From a virus: 24,057 bases of DNA. The notes beneath the pieces are model-generated. The model was given only the letters and a program-made list of their open reading frames with translations, was not told the origin of the DNA and did not search any database. Where the stretch lies: the IMG/VR virus record IMGVR_UViG_3300030331_000275, positions 1 through 24,057 of that record; one strand, 5' to 3'. A program made the position numbers and the translations under genes. Below, piece after piece: positions 13,078 to 19,279 of this stretch (positions within the stretch are counted from its first letter, which is position 1; each line of letters begins with the position of its first letter).

Positions 13078-13745
13078 CAGTTTGCCCTAAAGTAAGCATA
13101 TTCCGGAGTTACTGTGAAACTAGCTCTATCTCTGTCCTCTCCCATAGCTCTCTCAAACTCTTCCTCATATATAACTTTTAACATCTGAGTGCGTTCAGGA
13201 GCGCGTTTAAGTGAAAGATAATAGGCTAAACCGGCCGCTAAACAAGGATAGAACCTAAAAGGTACGTCCAAAGTGTTTACAGCAGTATCGGCATCATCTA
13301 TGCGTGTCAAAGCATTGTAAACGACCACATCCGTGCTGTTATCTGGTGTTGGCCACAAACGTAAGCTAGGCGTTACCTGTCTATCCAAGAAAAACTGTGT
13401 AGGTCTACCAGTGGTGGATTTAGTAGGAATGTTTAAATCGTCATCCCGACTAACTCTTGTTAAAGAAAAATCTGTGCTACTACGAGTCACAACAGCACTT
13501 AATATGTCTATTATGTCCGTAGACAGAGCGTATGTTCTTGTCCCGGAGGTTAAAGCTTGTGTTCGTTGTGTTATGGTCCATTGATTAAGACCACGATTGG
13601 CCCACTCAGCTAACATTAAGTTAAGAGACCGCCGCGCAGTTTTAAGGTCATAACCTGTCCTAACCTCTAACCCACAACGCTCAAAAGCCTCTTCTACGTA
13701 ATCAGATACGTCTAATTCAAAATCTACACTTCCAGAAACAGCCAT
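13077..13745 (-). CDS. head-to-tail adaptor / connector-like protein, 222 aa
   Basis: N-terminal helices contain YVEEAFERCGLEVRTG and ARRSLNLMLAEWANRGLNQW, the pattern seen in P22 gp4-like and related adaptors (an LN.ML.EW helix). A beta domain (YALSTDIIDILSAVV, RPTQFFLDRQ, PSLRLWPTPD, DVVVYNALTRI) and C-terminal helices (FYPCLAAGLAYYLSLKRAPE, YEEEFERAMGEDRD) complete the fold. It probably forms the ring under the portal. I chose ATG at 13745, which makes a TGATG overlap; a GTG at 13748 would add one residue. Confidence 0.75.
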   Translation of the reverse strand: MAVSGSVDFELDVSDYVEEAFERCGLEVRTGYDLKTARRSLNLMLAEWANRGLNQWTITQRTQALTSGTRTYALSTDIIDILSAVVTRSSTDFSLTRVSRDDDLNIPTKSTTGRPTQFFLDRQVTPSLRLWPTPDNSTDVVVYNALTRIDDADTAVNTLDVPFRFYPCLAAGLAYYLSLKRAPERTQMLKVIYEEEFERAMGEDRDRASFTVTPEYAYFRAN

Positions 13746-14422
13746 CACTTATCTTTCGCATACAAGTTATCAAATATCTGGTTCACATCCATTGTATAGT
13801 CTAAATCTGATTTTGAATAGTGTATATGCTGAGATGGCAAGAAATCTGGCGCACCCTCACCTGTTTCAAACCAAGCTGGATGTGTGACCCTTACACGATT
13901 GTTAGGCAGAGCAACGATGTTACCAGTATAAGGACCAGCATCCAGAAGCTCCAGAACATGGCTTTGCTTATGTTGCGCCGGGTCATCAGCTATCTCACTC
14001 TCAGTATAATCTACTGTAAAGTAATATTTAGCCGGATAAAACTCAGGTCCTATTTTAGCTATCCAAGGGCACGGATGAGCTCGATCTAAACGATAAACTG
14101 CGTGTGTATGGGACATACAGTCCCAAGGCTGCGCCAAATGGACAGGCATAGGTTCTGGCCATTCTTCAAAGGGGGTGTCTGCAACAAGCGCAGTTATAGG
14201 CATTCTTGCCCACATCGCTCCCCCATGCACGTTCTGTTCATCCGTGTCATCCGTTTCACAGCCGGTGAATATCATCTGAAAACTTAAACACCGGCTGGGC
14301 ATCGTGGTAACCGCAATCGCCATAGCGTGAAGAAACTCGCCATGATAATTAGAATGATTACATGTATACTCTCTCCGCACCCAGCATTTAAAATGCGGAA
14401 TATTACTTTGAAGATAGGGCAA
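13745..14422 (-). CDS. conserved phage protein of unknown function, 225 aa, TTG start
   Basis: Residues 1-20 (PYLQSNIPHFKCWVRREYT) and HGGAMWARMPITALV, PWDCMSHTHAVYRL and FYPAKYYFTVDYTESEIADDP are blocks I recognise from a conserved protein of marine phages. It is rich in His, Cys, Trp and Pro and soluble. No catalytic motif can be named. The start is TTG at 14422: conserved sequence begins right there, AAGGTG lies 7 nt upstream, and no ATG occurs until about residue 33. The SD and TTG are in opposite arms of a perfect 8-bp hairpin. Confidence 0.75.
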   Translation of the reverse strand: MPYLQSNIPHFKCWVRREYTCNHSNYHGEFLHAMAIAVTTMPSRCLSFQMIFTGCETDDTDEQNVHGGAMWARMPITALVADTPFEEWPEPMPVHLAQPWDCMSHTHAVYRLDRAHPCPWIAKIGPEFYPAKYYFTVDYTESEIADDPAQHKQSHVLELLDAGPYTGNIVALPNNRVRVTHPAWFETGEGAPDFLPSQHIHYSKSDLDYTMDVNQIFDNLYAKDK

Positions 14423-14438
14423 GGTCTTACACCTTGCC
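14418..14438 (-). promoter_or_regulatory. hairpin sequestering SD and TTG start of the 225-aa gene
   Basis: On the minus strand GGCAAGGT-GTAAG-ACCTTGCC forms a perfect 8-bp stem with a 5-nt loop. The left arm holds the SD (AAGGTG) and the last codons of the Lys-rich repeat gene. The loop holds its stop codon and the right arm holds the TTG start. No U-tract follows. Combined with a TTG start this would keep translation low unless a ribosome terminating upstream opens the stem (inference). Confidence 0.6.
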
Positions 14439-14723
14439 GCCTTTAGCCATGCCTTTCTTCTTCATCATGCCGCCTCTGGCCATCTTTTGGACCTTGCCGC
14501 CTTTAGCCATGCCTTTCTTCTTCATCATGCCGCCTCTGGCCATCTTCTGGACCTTGCCACCTTTAGCCATGCCCTTCTTCTTCATGCCAACAGCACCACC
14601 TTTTGCATAACCTTTTTTCTTCACCTTGCCACCCTTAGCCATGCCTTTTTTCTTCATGGTAGGGGCCACATTTCCAACAAGGCTAGATGCATACTCATCC
14701 ATTGTCATAAATTCTTTTGCCAT
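14427..14723 (-). CDS. Lys/Gly/Met-rich tandem-repeat protein, 98 aa
   Basis: After a normal 22-residue start (AKEFMTMDEYASSLVGNVAP) the rest is low-complexity and very basic. A MKKKGMAKGGKV core is repeated four times, joined by QKMARGGM or a shorter linker. There are no acidic residues after position 10, so it is very likely DNA- or membrane-binding and unstructured when free. It is a candidate packaged DNA-condensing or internal head protein, by composition and by its place next to other basic proteins. Repeat number probably varies among relatives. Confidence 0.75.
   Translation of the reverse strand: MAKEFMTMDEYASSLVGNVAPTMKKKGMAKGGKVKKKGYAKGGAVGMKKKGMAKGGKVQKMARGGMMKKKGMAKGGKVQKMARGGMMKKKGMAKGGKV
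14431..14658 (-). repeat. 60-bp tandem repeat inside the Lys-rich gene
   Basis: Two nearly identical 60-bp units (14431-14490 and 14491-14550, one visible difference) encode 20 residues each. A third partial copy (14551-14586) and a fourth core copy (14623-14658) share the 36-bp part encoding MKKKGMAKGGKV. The near identity of the first two units indicates recent duplication by slippage or unequal recombination. Confidence 0.9.
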
Positions 14724-14732
14724 TACTTGCTC

Positions 14733-15098
14733 CTATGCAATTTTGGTGCGTTTTCTTCTATTAGCCATCACAGCACCGCAACCACGTGCTACAACAGTTC
14801 CGGGGATCTTTTTTCCCCTAAAAGGTCTCTTAGGGCGTGTTACAGCCCCTCCTTTCCTTAAATTTGTTACCTTTGCAGGTTTTGTATTAGCGACCGTAGT
14901 CTTTCCTTTAGCTCCCGCTTTTTTCTTTTTACGCGCAGTCGCAGCGCGTTCACTCTTGGATAGACTATTAGCTTTAGATCTAGGCAAGCAACGATCAGGG
15001 TTTTTCTTATCTTTTGAAGTACCACATGGGCCTTTGATAGAGCCATCAGATCCAATCCTTACCCAGTCTTGTTTCAGCCATTGTTTTAACTGTCCCAT
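14733..15098 (-). CDS. small basic protein, DUF5872-like, 121 aa
   Basis: The N-terminus LKQWLKQDWVRIGSDGSIKG is followed by PCGTSKDKKNPDRCLPRSKA and SLSKSERAATARKKKKAG. This W..W..I..DG...PCG.S.......RC.P pattern with a trailing basic helix is what I know as a DUF5872-like domain of phages and large viruses (name not certain). The two cysteines at about 25 and 37 could bind zinc together with other residues, which is a guess. The C-terminal 60 residues are Lys/Arg-rich and probably disordered. Likely a virion nucleic-acid-binding protein (inference). Confidence 0.7.
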   Translation of the reverse strand: MGQLKQWLKQDWVRIGSDGSIKGPCGTSKDKKNPDRCLPRSKANSLSKSERAATARKKKKAGAKGKTTVANTKPAKVTNLRKGGAVTRPKRPFRGKKIPGTVVARGCGAVMANRRKRTKIA

Positions 15099-15388
15099 TA
15101 TGCAGTCCCTTGCTGCCTTCGTATTGCATTTTTACCCGCCTTTGCTATTCTAGCTTGTTCCGGCTTTTTTGCTACTTTAGCTCTTTGCTCCAAAACTGTA
15201 AGTATTTGTATCTTTCTAGCAAATGGTTTTTTTATTTTTTTAACTTTAGCAACCGTAGCCCTTGCGTCTGCGGGTGTAGCAAACTTTATAGATACGGTGT
15301 CTTTAGGGTTCTCATCCGTATATAGCCGACGACCAGACCCTTTAGGTTTTTTACCGGTTCCTTTTTTAGGATCTTTTGCGTTTCCCAT
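15098..15388 (-). CDS. small basic conserved protein GTGKKPKGSGRRLYTDENP family, 96 aa
   Basis: The first 33 residues (DPKKGTGKKPKGSGRRLYTD, then ENPKDTVSIKF) and a helical second half (TPADARATVAKVKKIKKPFA, RKIQILTVLEQRAKVAKK) form a conserved family I know from marine phages and giant viruses. No function is known. High Lys/Arg content and a short loop-helix fold suggest nucleic-acid binding. Its start lies 22 bases inside the end of the 44-aa gene, an unusually long overlap, and its stop overlaps the next start by 1 nt (TAATG). Confidence 0.72.
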   Translation of the reverse strand: MGNAKDPKKGTGKKPKGSGRRLYTDENPKDTVSIKFATPADARATVAKVKKIKKPFARKIQILTVLEQRAKVAKKPEQARIAKAGKNAIRRQQGTA

Positions 15389-15500
15389 TTTTCACCAACT
15401 TAGACAATGTTTTTGCCTGCCCAGCATGAAGTTTAGAGGCTTTTTTTAAACCTTTAACAACTTTACGAACTTTCCTTTTGTTTGAAGAAGTTAAACTCAT
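15366..15500 (-). CDS. tiny basic peptide, 44 aa
   Basis: Start ATG at 15500 makes an ATGA overlap with the 82-aa gene; stop TAA at 15366-15368. The peptide begins MSLTSSNKRKVRKVVKGLKK and ends SKLVKNGKRKRS, with about 17 Lys/Arg in 44 residues and no Asp or Glu. It is a single predicted amphipathic basic helix. The coupled start and shared composition with all neighbours argue that it is real despite its size. Possible DNA-condensing or internal virion peptide. Confidence 0.6.
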   Translation of the reverse strand: MSLTSSNKRKVRKVVKGLKKASKLHAGQAKTLSKLVKNGKRKRS

Positions 15501-15745
15501 CGGCCTTTCCTTTTTCCGCCTTTTGATTTTTTGGCGTAATTGGGGTCTTTACAGTATTTTGAAGCGGCCAAGTTTGCATACGCTGACGGGTATGTGTCAA
15601 ATGTACGTTTAGCCCATGCCTTGCCCTCCGGACAAATCTTACCACCACTTTTTACCTTTCCACCCTTTTTCATGCGAACTACGCCTTTTGAAACGCGTTT
15701 AGGTACAGGACACGCGGCTGCCCCTATTCTCACTGCACTGGTCAT
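15497..15745 (-). CDS. small basic Cys-containing protein, 82 aa
   Basis: The Lys-rich first part (VSKGVVRMKKGGKVKSGGKI) is followed by CPEGKAWAKRTFDTYPSAYA and NLAASKYCKDPNYAKK, a conserved block I recognise from small marine phage and large-virus proteins that often end in basic tails. The basic KKGGKVKSGGK echoes the repeat gene at 14427-14723. One cysteine lies in the N-terminal part and two flank the aromatic helix. Function unknown, nucleic-acid binding inferred. Its ATG directly abuts the upstream stop, and its stop overlaps the next start (ATGA). Confidence 0.7.
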   Translation of the reverse strand: MTSAVRIGAAACPVPKRVSKGVVRMKKGGKVKSGGKICPEGKAWAKRTFDTYPSAYANLAASKYCKDPNYAKKSKGGKRKGR

Positions 15746-15904
15746 TTAAAACACTTTCTGCACGACGGCTGCTGCAACAATTAAACCGGCTATACCCCAA
15801 AGCCTTTGATCTAACTTATCAAGTTGCTTTTGTATTTGAGCATATCGACCATTGCATTCCTTTTCATGCTTTTCTAATAGCTTTAAAACGTCGTCCGCTT
15901 TCAT
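15746..15904 (-). CDS. short coiled-coil plus membrane-segment protein, 52 aa
   Basis: Start ATG at 15904 overlaps the preceding stop by 1 nt (TAATG); stop TAA at 15746-15748. Residues 1-35 form a charged heptad-type helix (MKADDVLKLLEKHEKECNGR, then YAQIQKQLDKLDQRL), and residues 36-49 form a short hydrophobic segment (WGIAGLIVAAAVVQ) before a KVF end. This layout resembles XhlA/haemolysin-like holin accessory proteins or small membrane-anchoring virion peptides. Odd in its place, among basic soluble proteins far from the lysis block. Confidence 0.65.
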   Translation of the reverse strand: MKADDVLKLLEKHEKECNGRYAQIQKQLDKLDQRLWGIAGLIVAAAVVQKVF

Positions 15905-16188
15905 TAGCACTTCCATCTTTTACGAGCTTGCCTTAGCCTGCTATTTGGGTTTTTAGCTGCTTTAGGAAATTTTTTCATTTGACCAGCAGAACGAGCACAA
16001 AAAGACTTTCTTCTCTTTGCAGCTTTACTGCCGGGTTTTACTTTTCCTGTAACAGCCGTTTTTAATTTAGATCCGGGATTTGCTCTCCTATAAGCAGCCA
16101 CCCCAGCCTTAGTCATCCCCGCCCCAGACTTTGTGGGGCGGAAATTCTTTTTGTTTCGCTTCGGCATCTTATCGTTACGCGAAGCCAT
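15904..16188 (-). CDS. small basic protein, DUF6321-like, 94 aa
   Basis: Contains GMTKAGVAAYRRANPGSKLK, TAVTGKVKPGSKAAKRR and KSFCARSAGQMK, the hallmark of what I know as a DUF6321-like domain of T4-like cyanophages and other marine phages, ending RLRQARKRWKC. Very basic with two cysteines. Family function is not known to me. Position between capsid and tail genes suggests a virion component, perhaps packaged with DNA. The gap to the upstream gene is 7 nt. Confidence 0.78.
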   Translation of the reverse strand: MASRNDKMPKRNKKNFRPTKSGAGMTKAGVAAYRRANPGSKLKTAVTGKVKPGSKAAKRRKSFCARSAGQMKKFPKAAKNPNSRLRQARKRWKC

Positions 16189-16195
16189 GACTCAC

Positions 16196-16468
16196 CTAAT
16201 TAAAAAAGAATGTTACTGCTGTAATGTTGGTTAAAGTACCGACAAAAATATCAGTAACCCTAATACCTTCAGCAGGAATGTTTACAGAGTGTGTGTCAGA
16301 AGCATTGAAGTCTAAATCTAAGACCGTAGCACCGCCGGAACCATCTGTAATGGTAAGTCTTGGAGTCCCAGATGCAGTTTTTAATTGTATCTGTCGAATA
16401 CGAGCAGGACCGACACCGAGTGACCCGGTGCCAGTAATCCGTTTCGTTTTTACATCAGAGCTTGCCAT
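16196..16468 (-). CDS. small beta-rich virion protein, 90 aa
   Basis: A 90-residue protein of short strands (RIRQIQLKTASGTPRLTITD, GGATVLDLDFNASDTHSVNI, GIRVTDIFVGTLTNITAVTF). The pattern, with an IRQI.....G...L.I.DG start and a final Phe-rich strand, fits a small beta-sandwich decoration or collar protein. I recognise similar conserved hypotheticals in marine phages. Function not established. Confidence 0.7.
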   Translation of the reverse strand: MASSDVKTKRITGTGSLGVGPARIRQIQLKTASGTPRLTITDGSGGATVLDLDFNASDTHSVNIPAEGIRVTDIFVGTLTNITAVTFFFN

Positions 16469-16471
16469 GGC

Positions 16472-16555
16472 TTACTCTCCGTTCTTTTTCGTAGCCTTCT
16501 TAACGGGCTTTACAACCGTCTTGACAGACTTTTTACCACCGTTCAGCTTACCCAT
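16472..16555 (-). CDS. tiny basic peptide, 27 aa
   Basis: ATG at 16555 follows AAGAGG at about 7-nt spacing, and TAA ends it at 16472. The peptide reads MGKLNGGKKSVKTVVKPVKK then ATKKNGE: ten Lys and one Glu in 27 residues. It fills the 97-nt space between two beta-rich virion genes and resembles the tails of the later basic proteins. The SD, position and composition support it. As a very short gene it could also be a leader peptide. Confidence 0.5.
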   Translation of the reverse strand: MGKLNGGKKSVKTVVKPVKKATKKNGE

Positions 16556-16565
16556 GATAAGCCTC

Positions 16566-17048
16566 TTACGAAACAGCGGCAGAGAATGGAGTAGCTTCAC
16601 TGCCTGTTGCCGCGCCACGAAGCACGACAGAAAACACGTTTGATGCTACATCTTGAATTTCAATCGCACCGCCAAGAATACCACCGGTAGTCGTGCCGTC
16701 CAACGTAATCGTGTCGCTTGTTGCGGCAGTTTCGAAAATAGATGCTGTGTCGCCACCATCATTAGCCACAATCGCTACACCAGCCATAGTGTCATCGCCG
16801 TTAGCAACTTGAATTATATAATTGTTTGAGGTAATGGTAGTAGCCACAAAGAACTTGTAGATATTACCAGTACCGCTGGCAGCAGGAAGAGTAAGTGTCG
16901 CCCCACTCGCTACGCTTAAAACCATTGTCCGTCCCGCATGAGAAGCTGCGGTTAATGTAGCATCCGCAGTTATAGATACGAGAGAATTTGATCCTGAAAT
17001 AAAACCGCCAGTGGAAGTCACTGGACCCGAAAAAGTAGTTGCAGCCAT
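16566..17048 (-). CDS. beta-rich virion protein, 160 aa
   Basis: A 160-residue Ala/Thr/Ser/Gly-rich protein with alternating strands (SLVSITADATLTAASHAGRT, MVLSVASGATLTLPAASGTG, NIYKFFVATTITSNNYIIQV, FSVVLRGAATG). The pattern ..G.TLTLPA..G.G..Y.F.V is a recurrent motif of phage head-decoration or fibre-like beta proteins. It is the first gene after the capsid terminator and has a good SD (AAGGGG, 7 nt from ATG). Likely a major virion accessory protein; which surface it occupies is unknown. Confidence 0.72.
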   Translation of the reverse strand: MAATTFSGPVTSTGGFISGSNSLVSITADATLTAASHAGRTMVLSVASGATLTLPAASGTGNIYKFFVATTITSNNYIIQVANGDDTMAGVAIVANDGGDTASIFETAATSDTITLDGTTTGGILGGAIEIQDVASNVFSVVLRGAATGSEATPFSAAVS

Positions 17049-17073
17049 ATTTTTACCCCTTGCACAAGGTTTC

Positions 17074-17122
17074 GCTTTGTAGTCCGTGCAATGTCAGGTG
17101 GGCATGATCCTGTCTACAAAGC
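17074..17122 (-). promoter_or_regulatory. inverted repeat in the leader after the capsid terminator
   Basis: On the minus strand GCTTTGTAG (17114-17122) and CTACAAAGC (17074-17082) are perfect 9-base arms 31 nt apart, with CAGG and CCTG (17109-17112 and 17095-17098) able to pair inside. The element lies between the terminator and the 160-aa gene. It may be a structured 5' leader, an mRNA processing site or a protein-binding site. I see no convincing -35/-10 pair in the same gap. Confidence 0.4.
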
Positions 17123-17151
17123 TAAAGTTACGCCCAAAATTAATATATAAC

Positions 17152-17180
17152 AAAAAAGAGCGACTGTGAAGTCGCTCTTT
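17152..17180 (-). terminator. strong intrinsic terminator after the capsid gene
   Basis: On the minus strand AAAGAGCGACT-TCAC-AGTCGCTCTTT forms a perfect 11-bp stem with a 4-nt loop, followed by further T residues (a TTTTTT run in all after the GC-rich stem). It begins 19 nt after the capsid stop codon. It is the only strong terminator in the window and would make the capsid the last gene of the highly transcribed head unit. Confidence 0.88.
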
Positions 17181-17199
17181 GTGTTTCCAAACGGAAGTT

Positions 17200-18111
17200 T
17201 TATGCTGCGCCCGGTGTAGCAAACACACAACGCCAATCTGAAACACCAAAGCTATAACGCTCACGTGCCTTAAACCGCATGTTACCGGTGTCAAAATCAC
17301 CTTCCATAGCAGTTTTGATTGGAGAACGGTTAAAGTATTTGAAACCGTTAGGTGCATCAGTTTTGATGAAAAACGCATCTGTGTCTGTCAAGAAATGGTT
17401 GACTACCGCCCCTTCGGGAAGCATACCCATGTTCTTGATAGCATTTGCGTCGTTATCAGCCGTTGCTGAACGTAAGTTTGAGTTGATTACTCTCTCTGCA
17501 ATAAATTGCAATTCTTTTGGAATAATCAGCTTTGTACCACGAACAGCTATCTTCAAACCTCGTTCATCGGTAAACCCAGCGATATCTATCAACATCTGCT
17601 CAAGTGAAGTTTCATTCAAATCAGCGGCAGTTGACAGCAAATTACGCTGGTTGCCTGAAAGAGATGGGTGTGATGAAGAGCAAAGTGCTGCACCGTCACC
17701 GATTGCAGATGCGCCTGCTGTGAACGCGTTGTTCAAAATAGCCGCAGCTTTAATCTGTTTGGTCTGGGCCATAGAACGGGCCAGAGCCTTGGTATAGCGA
17801 GATGCCAAACGGTCATACAAGTTATCTTCGATAGCTTCCTCAGTAATTGAGAAGGCCAAAGCGATTGTTTCATGTGTGTACCGTGCGGTAAATGTTTCTT
17901 GAGCATCATCAAAAGAGACGGCTGCGCCCTCTTCTTTAGTTGGTGCTGTAGAAAATCCACCGAGCATCACCTCTTCTTCAAAAGAACGATCTGAGGCTTC
18001 TTCTGCAAAAATCTCAGCATGTTCGTTCTCATAACGGTCGTACTCAAGCCCAAAAAGTGCATTCAGACCGGGTTCTAGCTCTTTAGCTAGTTGTGCTCTT
18101 GAAATAGCCAT
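17200..18111 (-). CDS. major capsid protein, HK97-fold, Mu gpT-like, 303 aa
   Basis: The N-terminal helix (AISRAQLAKELEPGLNALFG) is followed by FEEEVMLGGFSTAPTKEEGA, AVSFDDAQETFTARY and YTHETIALAFSITEEAIEDN. Next come YDRLASRYTKALARSMAQTK, CSSSHPSLSGNQRN, and a C-terminal KARERYSFGVSDWRCVF strand. These follow the Mu-like head subunit (gpT) family, with N-arm, E-loop region, P-domain spine helix and A-domain. At 303 residues it is normal size with no separate protease domain. It follows scaffold-like and decoration-like genes and has a very strong SD (AGGAGG, 7 nt from ATG) and its own terminator, in keeping with high expression. Confidence 0.9.
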   Translation of the reverse strand: MAISRAQLAKELEPGLNALFGLEYDRYENEHAEIFAEEASDRSFEEEVMLGGFSTAPTKEEGAAVSFDDAQETFTARYTHETIALAFSITEEAIEDNLYDRLASRYTKALARSMAQTKQIKAAAILNNAFTAGASAIGDGAALCSSSHPSLSGNQRNLLSTAADLNETSLEQMLIDIAGFTDERGLKIAVRGTKLIIPKELQFIAERVINSNLRSATADNDANAIKNMGMLPEGAVVNHFLTDTDAFFIKTDAPNGFKYFNRSPIKTAMEGDFDTGNMRFKARERYSFGVSDWRCVFATPGAA

Positions 18112-18122
18112 GTCCTAGCCTC

Positions 18123-18755
18123 CTATATGCCGGTGTTTGCTGCGGTGCCTACGGCGGCAGCAAAGCCTGAGTTAAACGGTGCGTTCAAACGAACGATGTA
18201 CTGATGACCAACCGCTGAATAATCAGTATTACCTTCCTCTTCATAAAGGCCAACAATACGAACATCCAAATTCGCGGTGGTTGCAGCAGAGCTAATATCA
18301 AGCATGTCAGAGGATTTGCCTGTGTTAGTGCTACCGTTGTTAACACTAGCCATGTCACAGTTAGCAAAAACGTCAGCCAGTGCGGTTGCACGGTTTGTGT
18401 TAGTGCCATCTGCCACTACAACATATAGCTGCATCGGGTCATCATATATGTAAGCTTTTACCGGAAAGTTGGTGTTAACACTTACAGCGTTTGAACCGGG
18501 CCAATAATTAAGGTGGGTCGATTTACCGGTAACGGAATCAACGTACTCAACACCACCTAAAACGCCCAAAGGAGCTACTGCTTGATCAGAACAAATAATT
18601 GTTCCGGCAGAGCTTGGGATAACAATCCCACCGTTGTAGATAGCGGTTGTGTAGTTGTTGGCAATCTCATACATCGTCGTAGCGTTGTTGTTGATATTGC
18701 CGCCCGTTTTACCAATAGGACGAAGGCCAAAACCACCTGTTAAGGTATTTGCCAT
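18123..18755 (-). CDS. conserved head structural / decoration-like protein, 210 aa
   Basis: Begins ANTLTGGFGLRPIGKTGGNI and continues MYEIANNYTTAIYNGGIVIP, VAPLGVLGGVEYVDSVTGK, AYIYDDPMQLYVVVADGTN and VRIVGLYEEEGN, with an Asn/Thr-rich C-terminus. This is a family widely encoded directly upstream of the capsid gene in marine phages. The beta-barrel-like body and the position suggest a head decoration or stabilising protein (inference). It has a good SD (AGGAGA) and lies 11 nt from the capsid start. Confidence 0.78.
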   Translation of the reverse strand: MANTLTGGFGLRPIGKTGGNINNNATTMYEIANNYTTAIYNGGIVIPSSAGTIICSDQAVAPLGVLGGVEYVDSVTGKSTHLNYWPGSNAVSVNTNFPVKAYIYDDPMQLYVVVADGTNTNRATALADVFANCDMASVNNGSTNTGKSSDMLDISSAATTANLDVRIVGLYEEEGNTDYSAVGHQYIVRLNAPFNSGFAAAVGTAANTGI

Positions 18756-18786
18756 TAGTTTCTCCTAGTTGACAAAAAGGTAGCCA

Positions 18787-19275
18787 TCATTTCTGCGGGC
18801 CACCAAAAGTTACACGAGATTGACGATTAGGTTTATTAATCGTCATAGTCGAATGAGCGTTCTCTCTCATCATGTCAGAATCGACTGCTTCCATCTGATC
18901 AGCACTTCTTGAGTTGAAGTAAGCTGTTCTTTCAGCCACAGTTTCATTTGGTATGCGAGCAAGAACTAAACCACCTACTCCAAACACACCTTCATATTTA
19001 CCTGAGTCGATAACCGGAGCTTCAAAGTCAGGATACTCATCACTGCGGACAAGCTCATAACCTTCACGCAACTTTGCGCTGATATTTTTAGTATCGTCAA
19101 AACCACGAGTTTCAGCTCGTATCCAACGATGCTTATATCCATCCGGTGCAGGCGGTGCGTCTAACATAGACGGGGGAGCCCACGGCTTACGCCTAGCCGT
19201 CTTCTCCCTAGAGGTTTTTGCGCGAGAAGCACGATCTATGGCACCTTCAAACATTTCATTTTGTTTTTCGGACAT
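18787..19275 (-). CDS. conserved head-module protein, 162 aa
   Basis: A basic, disordered N-terminus (residues 12-38, ASRAKTSREKTARRKPWAPP) is followed by a compact domain: YKHRWIRAETRGFDDTKNIS, KLREGYELVRSDEYPDFEAP, YEGVFGVGGLVLARIPNETV and AERTAYFNSRSADQMEAVDS. It is a conserved hypothetical always seen by me between scaffold and capsid genes in marine phages. Probably a minor head component or assembly factor. No enzymatic motif. The gap to the scaffold gene is 4 nt. Confidence 0.75.
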   Translation of the reverse strand: MSEKQNEMFEGAIDRASRAKTSREKTARRKPWAPPSMLDAPPAPDGYKHRWIRAETRGFDDTKNISAKLREGYELVRSDEYPDFEAPVIDSGKYEGVFGVGGLVLARIPNETVAERTAYFNSRSADQMEAVDSDMMRENAHSTMTINKPNRQSRVTFGGPQK

Positions 19276-19279
19276 TCTC

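Noticed and set aside
14487-15153. Long plus-strand open frames opposite the basic protein genes
   Set aside because: Antisense shadows of Lys-rich codons (giving Phe/Leu-rich sequence); the minus-strand proteins have recognisable families, SDs and coupled starts.
17123-17151. Promoter in the AT-rich stretch after the capsid terminator
   Set aside because: TATATT-like hexamers occur but no -35 partner at proper spacing is present; AT-rich composition alone is not enough.
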